Below are positions 19,032 through 26,777 of a DNA stretch of 64,000 nucleotides, piece by piece. The notes beneath the pieces were generated by a model. That model searched no databases and was not told the origin of the DNA. It saw nothing but the letters and a program-made list of their open reading frames with translations. The stretch's first letter is position 1, and each line of letters opens with the position of its first letter. The stretch comes from Streptacidiphilus albus JL83 (GTDB lineage Bacteria > Actinomycetota > Actinomycetes > Streptomycetales > Streptomycetaceae). The translations under genes were made by a program, and so were the position numbers. The stretch lies in the NCBI RefSeq assembly GCF_000744705.1, contig NZ_JQML01000001.1:1984001-2048000 (forward strand). Direction: 5' to 3'.

Positions 19032-19044
19032 GCGCGACGGGGCC
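19016..19044. terminator. Bidirectional hairpin over the stop codon
   Basis: 13-nt arms with one internal mismatch (GGCCCCG-C-CGCGC / GCGCG-A-CGGGGCC). The 3-nt loop is the TGA stop of the upstream gene. The convergent pdtaR ends 50 nt away. Confidence 0.7.
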
Positions 19045-19084
19045 GTGACCCGTGACCCGTGAGCCGTGAGCCGTGAGCCGTGGG
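19043..19084 (+). repeat. Heptamer tandem repeat CCGTGAN
   Basis: Five full heptamers (CCGTGAC twice, CCGTGAG three times) plus a degenerate sixth, between the two convergent genes just past the terminator. Confidence 0.8.
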
Positions 19085-19093
19085 GTGCAGCCG

Positions 19094-19756
19094 TCAGGAC
19101 TCCGCGTCCGCGTCGGCAGCCACGCCCTTCTTCTTGGCGTCCTGGGCCGCGCCCTCCTCGATGACCGCCTCGGCGACGGCCTTCATGGTCATCCGGCGGT
19201 CCATCGAGGTCTTCTGGATCCAGCGGAACGCGGCCGGCTCGGTCAGCCCGAACTTGGTCTGCAGCACGCTCTTCGCCCGGTCGACGAGCTTGCGGGTGTC
19301 CAGCCGCAGGCTGAGGTCGGCGATCTCCTCCTCCAGCGCGCGCATCTCGCTGTAGCGGGAGACCGCCATCTCGATGGCCGGCACCAGGTCGCTCTTGTTG
19401 AACGGCTTCACGATGTAGGCCATCGCCCCGGCGTCCCGGGCCCGGTCGACCAGCTCGCGCTGCGAGAAGGCGGTGAGCATCAGCGTCGGCGCGATGTGCG
19501 CCTCGTGGATCTGCTCGGCGGCGGAGAGTCCGTCCAGGATGGGCATCTTCACATCGAGGATCACCAGGTCGGGACGCAGCTCGGTGGCGAGCTTCACCGC
19601 CTCGGCGCCGTCCCCGGCCTCACCGACCACGGTGTAGCCCTCTTCCTCCAGCATCTCCTTCAGGTCGAGGCGGATCAGCGCCTCGTCCTCGGCGATGACC
19701 ACGCGGGTCGTCGTCGGCGGGACGTGCTGCTCGTGCTGCTCGTCGGCGGCGGTCAC
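19094..19756 (-). CDS. pdtaR: ANTAR-domain response regulator PdtaR
   Basis: This 220-residue protein has a receiver domain (phosphoacceptor Asp about 68 in DLVILDVKMP; conserved Lys in YIVKPFN) followed by an ANTAR RNA-binding domain at about residues 135-200 (ALEEEIADLSLRLDTRKLVD ... AFRWIQKTSMD). The family acts by antitermination at paired hairpins rather than on DNA. In actinobacteria its kinase is PdtaS, which is not in this window. The GTG start is supported by GAGGAG just upstream. The pyk gene nearby matches the usual neighbourhood. Confidence 0.93.
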   Translation of the reverse strand: MTAADEQHEQHVPPTTTRVVIAEDEALIRLDLKEMLEEEGYTVVGEAGDGAEAVKLATELRPDLVILDVKMPILDGLSAAEQIHEAHIAPTLMLTAFSQRELVDRARDAGAMAYIVKPFNKSDLVPAIEMAVSRYSEMRALEEEIADLSLRLDTRKLVDRAKSVLQTKFGLTEPAAFRWIQKTSMDRRMTMKAVAEAVIEEGAAQDAKKKGVAADADAES

Positions 19757-19847
19757 GGGGCTCCTCGGTGGACGCGGGGGTTGCGTGCACGAGCCTACCC
19801 AGCTGCACGAAGCACGGGGAACAGGATATGGTTCTCATCGCAGCCCG

Positions 19848-19928
19848 GCCGGGTTGGTGGAATGGCATACACACGGTTCTCAAACAACCGCGCCGAAAGG
19901 CTTGCGGGTTCGAATCCCGCACCCGGCA
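19848..19928 (+). tRNA. tRNA-Leu (CAA)
   Basis: An 81-nt class II tRNA. Acceptor GCCGGGT pairs with ACCCGGC, the discriminator is A, and CCA is not encoded. The anticodon stem CGGTT/AACCG encloses loop CTCAAAC with anticodon CAA at 19881-19883. The variable arm is long and the T arm is GCGGG-TTCGAAT-CCCGC. A weak hairpin (CACCTT/AAGGTG, 19931-19949) follows and may terminate it. Confidence 0.95.
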
Positions 19929-19999
19929 CTCACCTTGGATTCGAAGGTGCGACGCATCGGACGGGGCGGCGTGGATCACGCCTCCCGCTCCAGTGCGGT

Positions 20000-20012
20000 T
20001 CCACAATGTGGA
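20000..20012. promoter_or_regulatory. Perfect palindrome TCCACAATGTGGA
   Basis: A 13-bp palindrome of the form TCCAC-N3-GTGGA between tRNA-Leu and the HTH-LAGLIDADG gene. The same form occurs upstream of gltB (38560-38572), suggesting one regulator. Confidence 0.5.
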
Positions 20013-20020
20013 CCATACCC

Positions 20021-20036
20021 TTGAGAGTGCTCTCAA
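20021..20036. promoter_or_regulatory. Inverted repeat TTGAGAG-TG-CTCTCAA
   Basis: Perfect 7-bp arms with a 2-nt centre, 9 nt after the previous palindrome and about 90 nt upstream of the HTH-LAGLIDADG start. Possible operator for that gene, or a small hairpin. Confidence 0.45.
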
Positions 20037-20125
20037 AGCTCGGCCCGTTGACGTGATTCACGCAAACGGATGGCCGCTCGACCGTTCGTACCCGTCAGCA
20101 CCCCCCAGCTGACGATCCTGGGCCC

Positions 20126-20893
20126 ATGAACTGGCCCCTGGAAACCCGCCGCCGAGCCGTGACCGCCTGCCGGGCCGGCCGGCCCTACCCCGAGACCGCC
20201 GAGAAGCTCGGCGTGCCGCGAGGAACGGTCAGCTACTGGGCGCACATGGACCGGCTCCGCCGGGGCGAGCCGTCCCCGCTGCGCCCCTCGGCCTGCCCGA
20301 AGTGCGACGGCCTGCCGCTCGACCACGCCGCGTACTCCTACCTGCTCGGGCTCTACCTGGGCGACGGACACATCGTCAACAAGCCGAAACAGCAGCACCT
20401 CTCCCTCTACTGCTGCGACGGCTGGCCCGGCCTGCTGGACGAGGCGGAGGCGGCGATGCTCGCCGTCCTGCCCGGATACAACACCGGGCGTCGACAGAAG
20501 ACGGGCTGCACGGAGCTCAAGTCCTACACGAAGCACTGGACCTGTCTCTTCCCGCAGCACGGTCCGGGCATGAAGCACACCCGCCGGATAGCCCTGGAGC
20601 CGTGGCAGCAGACCATCGCCGACGAGCATCCGTGGCCACTGGTGCGTGGCCTCATCCACTCCGACGGCTCCAGGGTCATCAACTGGACCACTCGTCAACT
20701 GACCACCGGCCCCAGACGCTACGAGTACGCGCGCTACTTCTTCACCAACAAGTCGGCGGACATCAGGAACATCTTCACGGACGCCCTGGACCAGGTCACC
20801 GTCGAATGGAAGCAGGCGAACGCCTGGAACATCTCCGTCGCCCGCAAGGCGTCGGTCGCGCTCATGGACGAGCACGTCGGGCCGAAGTACTGA
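20126..20893 (+). CDS. Free-standing HTH-LAGLIDADG protein (homing-endonuclease-like)
   Basis: This 255-residue protein starts with a homeodomain-like HTH (about residues 5-42: RRRAVTACRAGRPYPETAEK ... GVPRGTVSYW), then a CPKC pair at 57-60, then two LAGLIDADG-type motifs, LLGLYLGDGH (about 74-83) and VRGLIHSDGS (about 173-182), each with the acidic residue that would bind metal. That is the layout of a monomeric LAGLIDADG nuclease, but no intein or intron host sequence surrounds it. Similar genes are, from memory, widespread in actinobacteria. It may be a mobile endonuclease or a domesticated DNA-binding protein, as WhiA is. The ATG has no clear Shine-Dalgarno. It lies 197 nt after tRNA-Leu. 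Confidence 0.8.
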   Translation: MNWPLETRRRAVTACRAGRPYPETAEKLGVPRGTVSYWAHMDRLRRGEPSPLRPSACPKCDGLPLDHAAYSYLLGLYLGDGHIVNKPKQQHLSLYCCDGWPGLLDEAEAAMLAVLPGYNTGRRQKTGCTELKSYTKHWTCLFPQHGPGMKHTRRIALEPWQQTIADEHPWPLVRGLIHSDGSRVINWTTRQLTTGPRRYEYARYFFTNKSADIRNIFTDALDQVTVEWKQANAWNISVARKASVALMDEHVGPKY

Positions 20894-21163
20894 CGTCGGG
20901 TCGGCCGTTTCGTGCAGTGATGGTCATTCAATAGTCCAGCCCGTTGCCGGGATCGGCCCCAGCGTGCGGGCCCAGCGGTCGGAGCTGGGGCGATGCGTAC
21001 GGCCGTGCGGGCGCGCCCGTGCTGGTGAATCTGCGGGTGCGGCCGCATGAAGCGGCTGCCGGGGGCGCATGGATTCGGCGTCGGCAGCTTTTGGCGAGGG
21101 TTATCCGCTCCGTTTCCCGGGCGGCTCTCGGTTCTGCCCTGAGATTCTCGAGAGGCGCTTCCC

Positions 21164-22816
21164 ATGGCACCAACTGGTCAGTTGTCCCCACCGAGCTCGT
21201 CCGGTCGGAGCCTGCGGCGGGAGATCGGCCTCATCGGGTTGATGTGGGCGTCGGTCGGTTCGATCATCGGCTCGGGGTGGTTGTTCGGGGCGCAGAAGGC
21301 CGTGGTGGTGGCCGGGCCGGCCGCCCTGATCTCCTGGGGGATCGGGGCGGTGGCGATCATCCTGCTGGCCCTGGTCCATGCGGAGCTGGGCGGGATGTTC
21401 CCGGTGGCGGGTGGGACGGCGCGGTATCCGCACTACACCTTCGGCGGTCTGGCGGGGATGTCGTTCGGCTGGTTCTCCTGGCTGCAGGCGGCGACGGTGG
21501 CGCCGATCGAGGTGCAGGCGATGATCGGGTACGCGCGGCACTGGTCGTGGGCGGACGGGTTCCAGAGTGCGGACGGGACGCTGACCGGCTCGGGCCTCGT
21601 GGTCGCGGTGATCCTGATGGTGGTGTTCGTGGCGGTGAACTTCCTGGGGGTGCGGCTGCTGGCGCGGACCAACAGCGCGGCGACCTGGTGGAAGATCGCG
21701 ATCCCGCTGTTGACGATCTTCGTCCTGGCGCTCACCCACTTCCACGGCAGCAACTTCTCGTCGAAGGGGTTCGCGCCGTTCGGGGCGAAGGGCATCCTGG
21801 CGGCGATCAGCACCAGCGGCATCATCTTCGCGCTGCTGGGCTTCGAGCAGGCGATCCAGCTGTCGGGCGAGAGCCGGAACCCGAAGCGGGACATCCCGTT
21901 GGCGGTGCTGGGCTCGGTCGGCATCGGTTCGACGATCTACATCGCGCTGCAGGTGGTCTACATCGCGGCGATGCCCCAGGCAGCGTTCGCGCACGGCTGG
22001 GGGAATCTGACGTACAAGGGGATCAGCGGGCCGTTCGCGGGGCTGGCGACCGTCATCGGTCTGGGCTGGCTGGCGTGGATCCTGTACCTGGACGCGATCA
22101 TCTCGCCGGCCGGGACCGGGCTGATCTACACGACCTCGACCTCGCGCATCTCGTACGGGCTGAGCCGGAACGGCTACGCGCCGCAGCTGTTCGAGCAGAC
22201 GGACCGGCGCGGGGTGCCGTGGTTCGGTCTGATCATCTCGTTCGTGACCGGGGTGCTGTGCTTCCTGCCGTTCCCGAGCTGGCAGCAGCTGGTCAGCTTC
22301 ATCACCTCGGCGAGCGTGCTGATGTACGCGGGTGCGCCGCTGGCGTACGGGGTGCTGCGGCTCCGGCTGCCGGAGCGTGAGCGGCCGTACCGGCTGCCGG
22401 CCGGGGGGGTCATCTCCCCGCTGTCGTTCGTGGTGGCGAGCCTGATCATCTACTGGGCCGGCTGGGACACGCTGTGGCGGCTGGGGGTCGCGATCGTCAT
22501 CGGCTACGTCCTGCTGGGGTCGTACGCCTGGTACGCCAAGGCGAAGGGGCAGTCGAACGCCCCGGACCTGAACTGGCGGGCGGCGCAGTGGCTGCCGGTG
22601 TACCTGGTCGGCATGGGGGTCATCTCCTGGCAGGGCGACTTCTGTGCGACGGCGGGCTGCGGGGCGACCGGGCGGCTGCCGTTGTGGTGGGACATCGGGG
22701 TGATCTCGGTGTTCGCGCTGGCGGTCTACTACTGGGCGCTGGCGGTGGGTCTGCGGGCGGAGGAGATCGAGCGGAACATCGAGGACGTCGAGGTCGTCGA
22801 CGAGGGCGGCCACTGA
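21164..22816 (+). CDS. APC-family amino acid permease, copy 1
   Basis: A 550-residue polytopic membrane protein of the amino acid-polyamine-organocation superfamily. TM1 holds the substrate-binding break (GLMWASVGSIIGSGWLFGA); GFEQAIQLSGESRNP and SRISYGLSRNGYAPQ are typical of the aspartate:proton symporter (YveA/AspP) branch. Substrate is unproven. ATG has AGAGG about 8 nt upstream. The next gene, 23343-24983, is a close paralogue and even the ribosome binding site context is shared, so this is a tandem duplication. A Cys-containing loop (DFCATAGCGATG) near the C-terminus distinguishes this copy. Third positions here favour G more than in copy 2. Confidence 0.9.
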   Translation: MAPTGQLSPPSSSGRSLRREIGLIGLMWASVGSIIGSGWLFGAQKAVVVAGPAALISWGIGAVAIILLALVHAELGGMFPVAGGTARYPHYTFGGLAGMSFGWFSWLQAATVAPIEVQAMIGYARHWSWADGFQSADGTLTGSGLVVAVILMVVFVAVNFLGVRLLARTNSAATWWKIAIPLLTIFVLALTHFHGSNFSSKGFAPFGAKGILAAISTSGIIFALLGFEQAIQLSGESRNPKRDIPLAVLGSVGIGSTIYIALQVVYIAAMPQAAFAHGWGNLTYKGISGPFAGLATVIGLGWLAWILYLDAIISPAGTGLIYTTSTSRISYGLSRNGYAPQLFEQTDRRGVPWFGLIISFVTGVLCFLPFPSWQQLVSFITSASVLMYAGAPLAYGVLRLRLPERERPYRLPAGGVISPLSFVVASLIIYWAGWDTLWRLGVAIVIGYVLLGSYAWYAKAKGQSNAPDLNWRAAQWLPVYLVGMGVISWQGDFCATAGCGATGRLPLWWDIGVISVFALAVYYWALAVGLRAEEIERNIEDVEVVDEGGH

Positions 22817-23342
22817 CCCCGCCGGTGCGGCGGCGCAGCGGTTGACCGCAGGTCAGTTGGGTTGGGGTGGACCGTCGGTGACGGTCGGGTCCGGCCGGTG
22901 GCGGGTGCACCGGCCGGACTTCCGTGTGCAACGGGGCCGGGGAATGGGTACGGCGCGTGCCACCCCGCGCCTGCGGACAGGTGGGTGCAGGTCGGTCCAG
23001 GTGGCGGGGAAACGCCTGATAGGGAGCATTCCCGCGCGCTATACCCGGTCGTGCGGCGGCGTCAATACTCGTGCGCCCGGAATAAAAGCTCAAATTATCC
23101 TCAAGTAACGAATTGAGTACGACCAGGACACTGAACGTGCAGCCAGCGGCCTTGTGCGGTCCGGGGTATGGCGTCAAGGCGGCGTCAGGAGGTGTGCGGG
23201 AGATTTCGCTGTGTTACGGGAGTGAAAAGCCTGCGCTGATACGAACCTATTCAGCTTCAGCATCTATGCATGAGGCTTATCTGCCCCTAACCTGGGGCAA
23301 CTCTCAACCTCCTGTCCCCACATTTCGAGAGGTACTACCTCC
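22817..23342 (+). other. Intergenic region between the two APC permeases
   Basis: 526 nt without a convincing gene. It contains an A/T-rich patch at about 23060-23120, unusual here, with the inverted repeat CTCAA-N8-TTGAG that probably marks the copy 2 promoter zone. A short hairpin TGCCCC-TAACCT-GGGGCA lies about 55 nt before the copy 2 start. No known riboswitch was recognised. Confidence 0.5.
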
Positions 23343-24983
23343 ATGGCTTCCACAGGACAGCTGTCTCCACCCGGAACTCCGAGCCGGAGCCTCAAGCGTC
23401 AGATCGGCATCATCGGTCTCACCTGGGCCTCAGTCGGTTCCATCATCGGCTCCGGCTGGCTGTACGGCGCGAAGAACGCCCTGGTGGCGGCAGGCCCCGC
23501 CGCGATCATCTCCTGGGGCATCGGCGCGGTCGCGATCATCCTGCTCGCGCTGGTCCACGCCGAGCTCGGCGGCATGTTCCCGGTCTCCGGCGGCACCGCC
23601 CGCTACCCGCACTACGCCTTCGGCGGCATAGCCGGCATGTCCTTCGGCTGGTTCTCCTGGCTGCAGGCAGCTTCGGTCGCGCCGATCGAGGTCGAGGCGA
23701 TGATCGGCTACGCGGGCCACTGGTCCTTCGCCACCAGTTGGGAGAAGGCCAACGGCACCCTGACGACGACCGGCATCATCGTCGCGGTCCTGCTGATGGC
23801 GGTCTTCGTGGCGGTGAACTTCCTCGGCGTGCGGATGCTGGCCCATACGAACAGCGCCGCTACCTGGTGGAAGATCGGCGTTCCGCTCTTCGCGATCTTC
23901 GTCCTGGCCGTGACCCACTTCCACGGCGGCAACTTCACGGCCGGTGGCGGCTTCGCGCCGTTCGGCGCCAAGGGCATCCTGGCGGCGGTCAGCACCAGCG
24001 GCATCATCTTCGCGCTGCTGGGCTTCGAGCAGGCCATCCAGCTGTCCGGTGAGAGCTCGAACCCGAAGAAGGACATCCCCCGCGCGGTCATCGGCTCGGT
24101 GCTCATCGGTGCCGTCATCTACATGCTGCTGCAGGTCGTCTACATCGGCGCGCTGCCGACCGCCTCCTTCGCGCACGGCTGGGCGAACCTGGCGTACAAG
24201 GGCATCAACGGTCCGTTCGCCGGCCTCGCCACCGTGATCGGCCTCGGCTGGCTGGCGGCCATCCTGTACATCGACGCGGTGATCTCCCCCGGTGGCACCG
24301 GCCTGATCTACGTCACCTCCACCTCCCGCATCTCCTACGGGCTGAGCCGCAACGGCTACACCCCGCAGGCGCTGGAGCGCACCAATGACCGCGGCGTGCC
24401 GTGGGTCGGCCTGATCGTCGCCTTCGTGACCGGCATCCTCTGCTTCCTGCCGTTCCCGAGCTGGCAGCAGCTGGTGGGCTTCATCACCTCCGCCAGTGTG
24501 CTGATGTACGCGGGCGCTCCGCTCGCCTACGGGGTGCTGAGCAAGCAGCTTCCGGACCGCGAGCGTCCGTACCGCCTGCCCTTCGGCCAGGTCCTCTCCC
24601 CGCTGTCCTTCGTCGTCGCCGGTCTGATCATCTACTGGTCCGGCTGGGAGACCGTGTGGCGCCTCGGCGCGGCGATCGTCCTCGGCTACGTGCTGCTCGG
24701 CTCCTACGCCTGGTACGCGACCGCGAAGAACCTGCCGAACGCGCCTCGCCTGGAATGGAAGGCCGCGCAGTGGCTGCCGGTCTACCTCATCGGCATGGGC
24801 GTCATCTCCTGGCAGGGCGGTTTCGGCCACGGCGAGGGCAACATCGGCCTGTGGTACGACATCGGCCTCATCGCCGTCTTCTCGCTGGTCATCTACTACT
24901 GGGCCGTCGCGGTCGGCCTGCCGGCCGAGGCGATCGAGGCGAGCATCGCGGACGTCGAGGTCGTGGACGAGGCCGCGCACTGA
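23343..24983 (+). CDS. APC-family amino acid permease, copy 2
   Basis: A 546-residue paralogue of the preceding permease, colinear over the whole length (GLTWASVGSIIGSGWLYGA, GFEQAIQLSGESSNPKKD, SRISYGLSRNGYTPQ). It belongs to the same aspartate:proton symporter-like branch, with unproven substrate. It lacks the Cys-rich insert near the C-terminus of copy 1. Codon choice differs visibly: C-ending codons dominate here while copy 1 uses more G-ending ones, so the copies have had different histories or expression demands. GAGAGG lies 11 nt before the ATG. The long upstream region suggests its own promoter. It converges on pyk. Confidence 0.9.
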   Translation: MASTGQLSPPGTPSRSLKRQIGIIGLTWASVGSIIGSGWLYGAKNALVAAGPAAIISWGIGAVAIILLALVHAELGGMFPVSGGTARYPHYAFGGIAGMSFGWFSWLQAASVAPIEVEAMIGYAGHWSFATSWEKANGTLTTTGIIVAVLLMAVFVAVNFLGVRMLAHTNSAATWWKIGVPLFAIFVLAVTHFHGGNFTAGGGFAPFGAKGILAAVSTSGIIFALLGFEQAIQLSGESSNPKKDIPRAVIGSVLIGAVIYMLLQVVYIGALPTASFAHGWANLAYKGINGPFAGLATVIGLGWLAAILYIDAVISPGGTGLIYVTSTSRISYGLSRNGYTPQALERTNDRGVPWVGLIVAFVTGILCFLPFPSWQQLVGFITSASVLMYAGAPLAYGVLSKQLPDRERPYRLPFGQVLSPLSFVVAGLIIYWSGWETVWRLGAAIVLGYVLLGSYAWYATAKNLPNAPRLEWKAAQWLPVYLIGMGVISWQGGFGHGEGNIGLWYDIGLIAVFSLVIYYWAVAVGLPAEAIEASIADVEVVDEAAH

Positions 24984-25008
24984 CGCCGGCCACCCCTGCC
25001 TGACCCGT

Positions 25009-25042
25009 TGAGCCCGACCGGTTCCCTCACCGGTCGGGCTCA
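25009..25042. terminator. Bidirectional terminator between APC copy 2 and pyk
   Basis: Perfect 14-bp stem TGAGCCCGACCGGT/ACCGGTCGGGCTCA with a 6-nt loop in the 87-nt convergent gap. Confidence 0.85.
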
Positions 25043-25070
25043 GCTGTCTGCTGCGGCTCGGGCGCTGGGG

Positions 25071-26549
25071 TCAGCGGTCGGGGGTGGGGTCGGGGGTGGA
25101 GTCGGGAGCGGGGGGCGTGGTCGGGGAGTCGTCCTGGCCCACGTGGTGGACCCGGACCAGGTTGGTGGAGCCCTCGCGTCCGGGCGGGGAGCCGGCCGTG
25201 ATCACCACCCGGTCCCCCGGCTCGCAGCGGCCGATGTCCAGCAGGGCGGCGTCGACCTGGGCGATCATCTCGTCGGTGGTGTCGACCAGCGGGCCGAGGA
25301 AGGTCTCCACCCCCCAGCTGAGCGACAACTGGCTGCGGACGGCCGGTTCGTAGGTGAAGGCCAGCACCGGGATCGGCGAGCGGTAGCGGGACAGCCGCCG
25401 CGCGGTGTCGCCGGACTGGGTGAAGGCGACCAGGTACTTGGCGTCCAGGAAGTCGCCGATCTCGGCGGCCGCCCTGGCGACCGCGCCGCCCTGGGTCCGG
25501 GGCTTGCTGCTCTCGGTGAGCGGCGGCAGGCCCCCCTCGATGATGCCCTCCTCGGCGGCGCAGACGATGCGGGCCATGGTGCGGACGGTCTCGACGGGGT
25601 ACTTGCCGACGCTGGTCTCGCCGGAGAGCATGACCGCGTCCGCGCCGTCGAGGACGGCGTTGGCGACGTCGGAGGCCTCGGCCCGGGTGGGGCGCGAGGC
25701 GTTGATCATGGATTCCAGCATCTGGGTCGCCACGATCACCGGCTTGGCGTTGCGGCGGCAGAGCTTGATGGCCCGCTTCTGCACCAACGGGACCTGCTCC
25801 AGCGGCATTTCGACGCCGAGGTCGCCGCGGGCGACCATGACGCCGTCGAAGGCGTCGACGATGCTCTCCAGGGCGTCGACCGCCTGCGGCTTCTCGACCT
25901 TGGCGAGGACCGGGACGAAACGTCCCTCCTCCTCCATGATCCGGTGGACGTCCTTGATGTCCGCACCGCTGCGGACGAAGGAGAGCGCGACCATGTCGGC
26001 TCCGATGCGGAGTCCCCAGCGCAGGTCGGCGACGTCCTTGTCGCTGAGCGCGGGGACACTGACGGCCACTCCGGGAAGGTTGAGGCCCTTGTGGTCGGAG
26101 ACCATGCCGCCTTCGATGACGGTGCAGGTGACGCGGTGGCCCTCGACGGCGGTGACCTCCAGGGTGACCTTGCCGTCGTCGACCAGGATGCGTTCTCCGG
26201 GGGCGACGTCCCCGCACAGTCCCTTGTAGGTGGTGCCGCAGCAGTGGCGGTCGCCGGGGACGTCCTCGGTGGAGATGGTGAACTCGTCACCGCGCTCCAG
26301 CAGGACGGGTCCCTCGGCGAAGGTCTCCAGACGGATCTTGGGGCCCTGCAGGTCGACGAGGACGCCGACACTGCGGCCTGTCTCGTCGGCGGCCTTGCGG
26401 ACCCGGCGGTAGCGTTCCTCGTGCTCGGCGTAGGAGCCGTGGCTGAGGTTGAAGCGGGCCACGTCCATACCGGCGTCGACCAGGTTCTTGATCTGGTCGT
26501 ACGAGTCGGTGGCGGGGCCTAGCGTACAGACGATTTTTGCTCGGCGCAT
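25071..26549 (-). CDS. pyk: Pyruvate kinase
   Basis: This 492-residue cytoplasmic glycolytic enzyme transfers phosphate from PEP to ADP. Visible family sequence includes AKIVCTLGPATDSYDQIKNL, ARFNLSHGSYAEHEE, LVDLQGPKIRLE, the active-site region AKVEKPQAVDALESI and MVARGDLGVEMPLEQVP, plus ATQMLESMINASRPTRAEA and the C-terminal domain. The C-terminus is a Pro/Thr/Asp-rich tail. ATG at 26549 gives the canonical N-terminus. It is divergent from efeO with a 228-nt gap holding both promoters. Its place near pdtaR matches the usual streptomycete order. Confidence 0.97.
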   Translation of the reverse strand: MRRAKIVCTLGPATDSYDQIKNLVDAGMDVARFNLSHGSYAEHEERYRRVRKAADETGRSVGVLVDLQGPKIRLETFAEGPVLLERGDEFTISTEDVPGDRHCCGTTYKGLCGDVAPGERILVDDGKVTLEVTAVEGHRVTCTVIEGGMVSDHKGLNLPGVAVSVPALSDKDVADLRWGLRIGADMVALSFVRSGADIKDVHRIMEEEGRFVPVLAKVEKPQAVDALESIVDAFDGVMVARGDLGVEMPLEQVPLVQKRAIKLCRRNAKPVIVATQMLESMINASRPTRAEASDVANAVLDGADAVMLSGETSVGKYPVETVRTMARIVCAAEEGIIEGGLPPLTESSKPRTQGGAVARAAAEIGDFLDAKYLVAFTQSGDTARRLSRYRSPIPVLAFTYEPAVRSQLSLSWGVETFLGPLVDTTDEMIAQVDAALLDIGRCEPGDRVVITAGSPPGREGSTNLVRVHHVGQDDSPTTPPAPDSTPDPTPDR

Positions 26550-26718
26550 GTGTCCGAGCGTAGGTCTTACCGATGAGTAGTGACGAGGCCCCCATGGGAG
26601 CCCCGATGTACAGCGGAAGAAGGGTTGTTGAACATATCGGCACAGTTCACCGGAGACCGTACAGATGAACTCCCGGCGAACTCAAGGGAATCGTGGGGCT
26701 CCTGGGTTCCTGGGCTGG

Positions 26719-26737
26719 TGAGGGCTGCCTAACATCA
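26719..26737. promoter_or_regulatory. Candidate iron box upstream of efeO
   Basis: TGAGGGCTGCCTAACATCA matches 12 of 19 positions of the IdeR/DmdR consensus TTAGGTTAGGCTAACCTAA. It overlaps a -10-like TAACAT (26730-26735), about 40 nt before efeO, a good place for iron-dependent repression. Confidence 0.5.
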
Positions 26738-26777
26738 GTGGCTGACACGCTCGACGGAACAGCAGCAGGGGTGCGGA

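Noticed and set aside
19000-22000. Replication origin suggested by the strand-composition change
   Set aside because: No dnaA, dnaN or DnaA-box cluster; the neighbouring genes belong to a region away from oriC in streptomycetes.
22817-23342. Riboswitch upstream of APC copy 2
   Set aside because: One short hairpin and an A/T-rich patch only; none of the known amino acid or c-di-AMP aptamer cores could be recognised.
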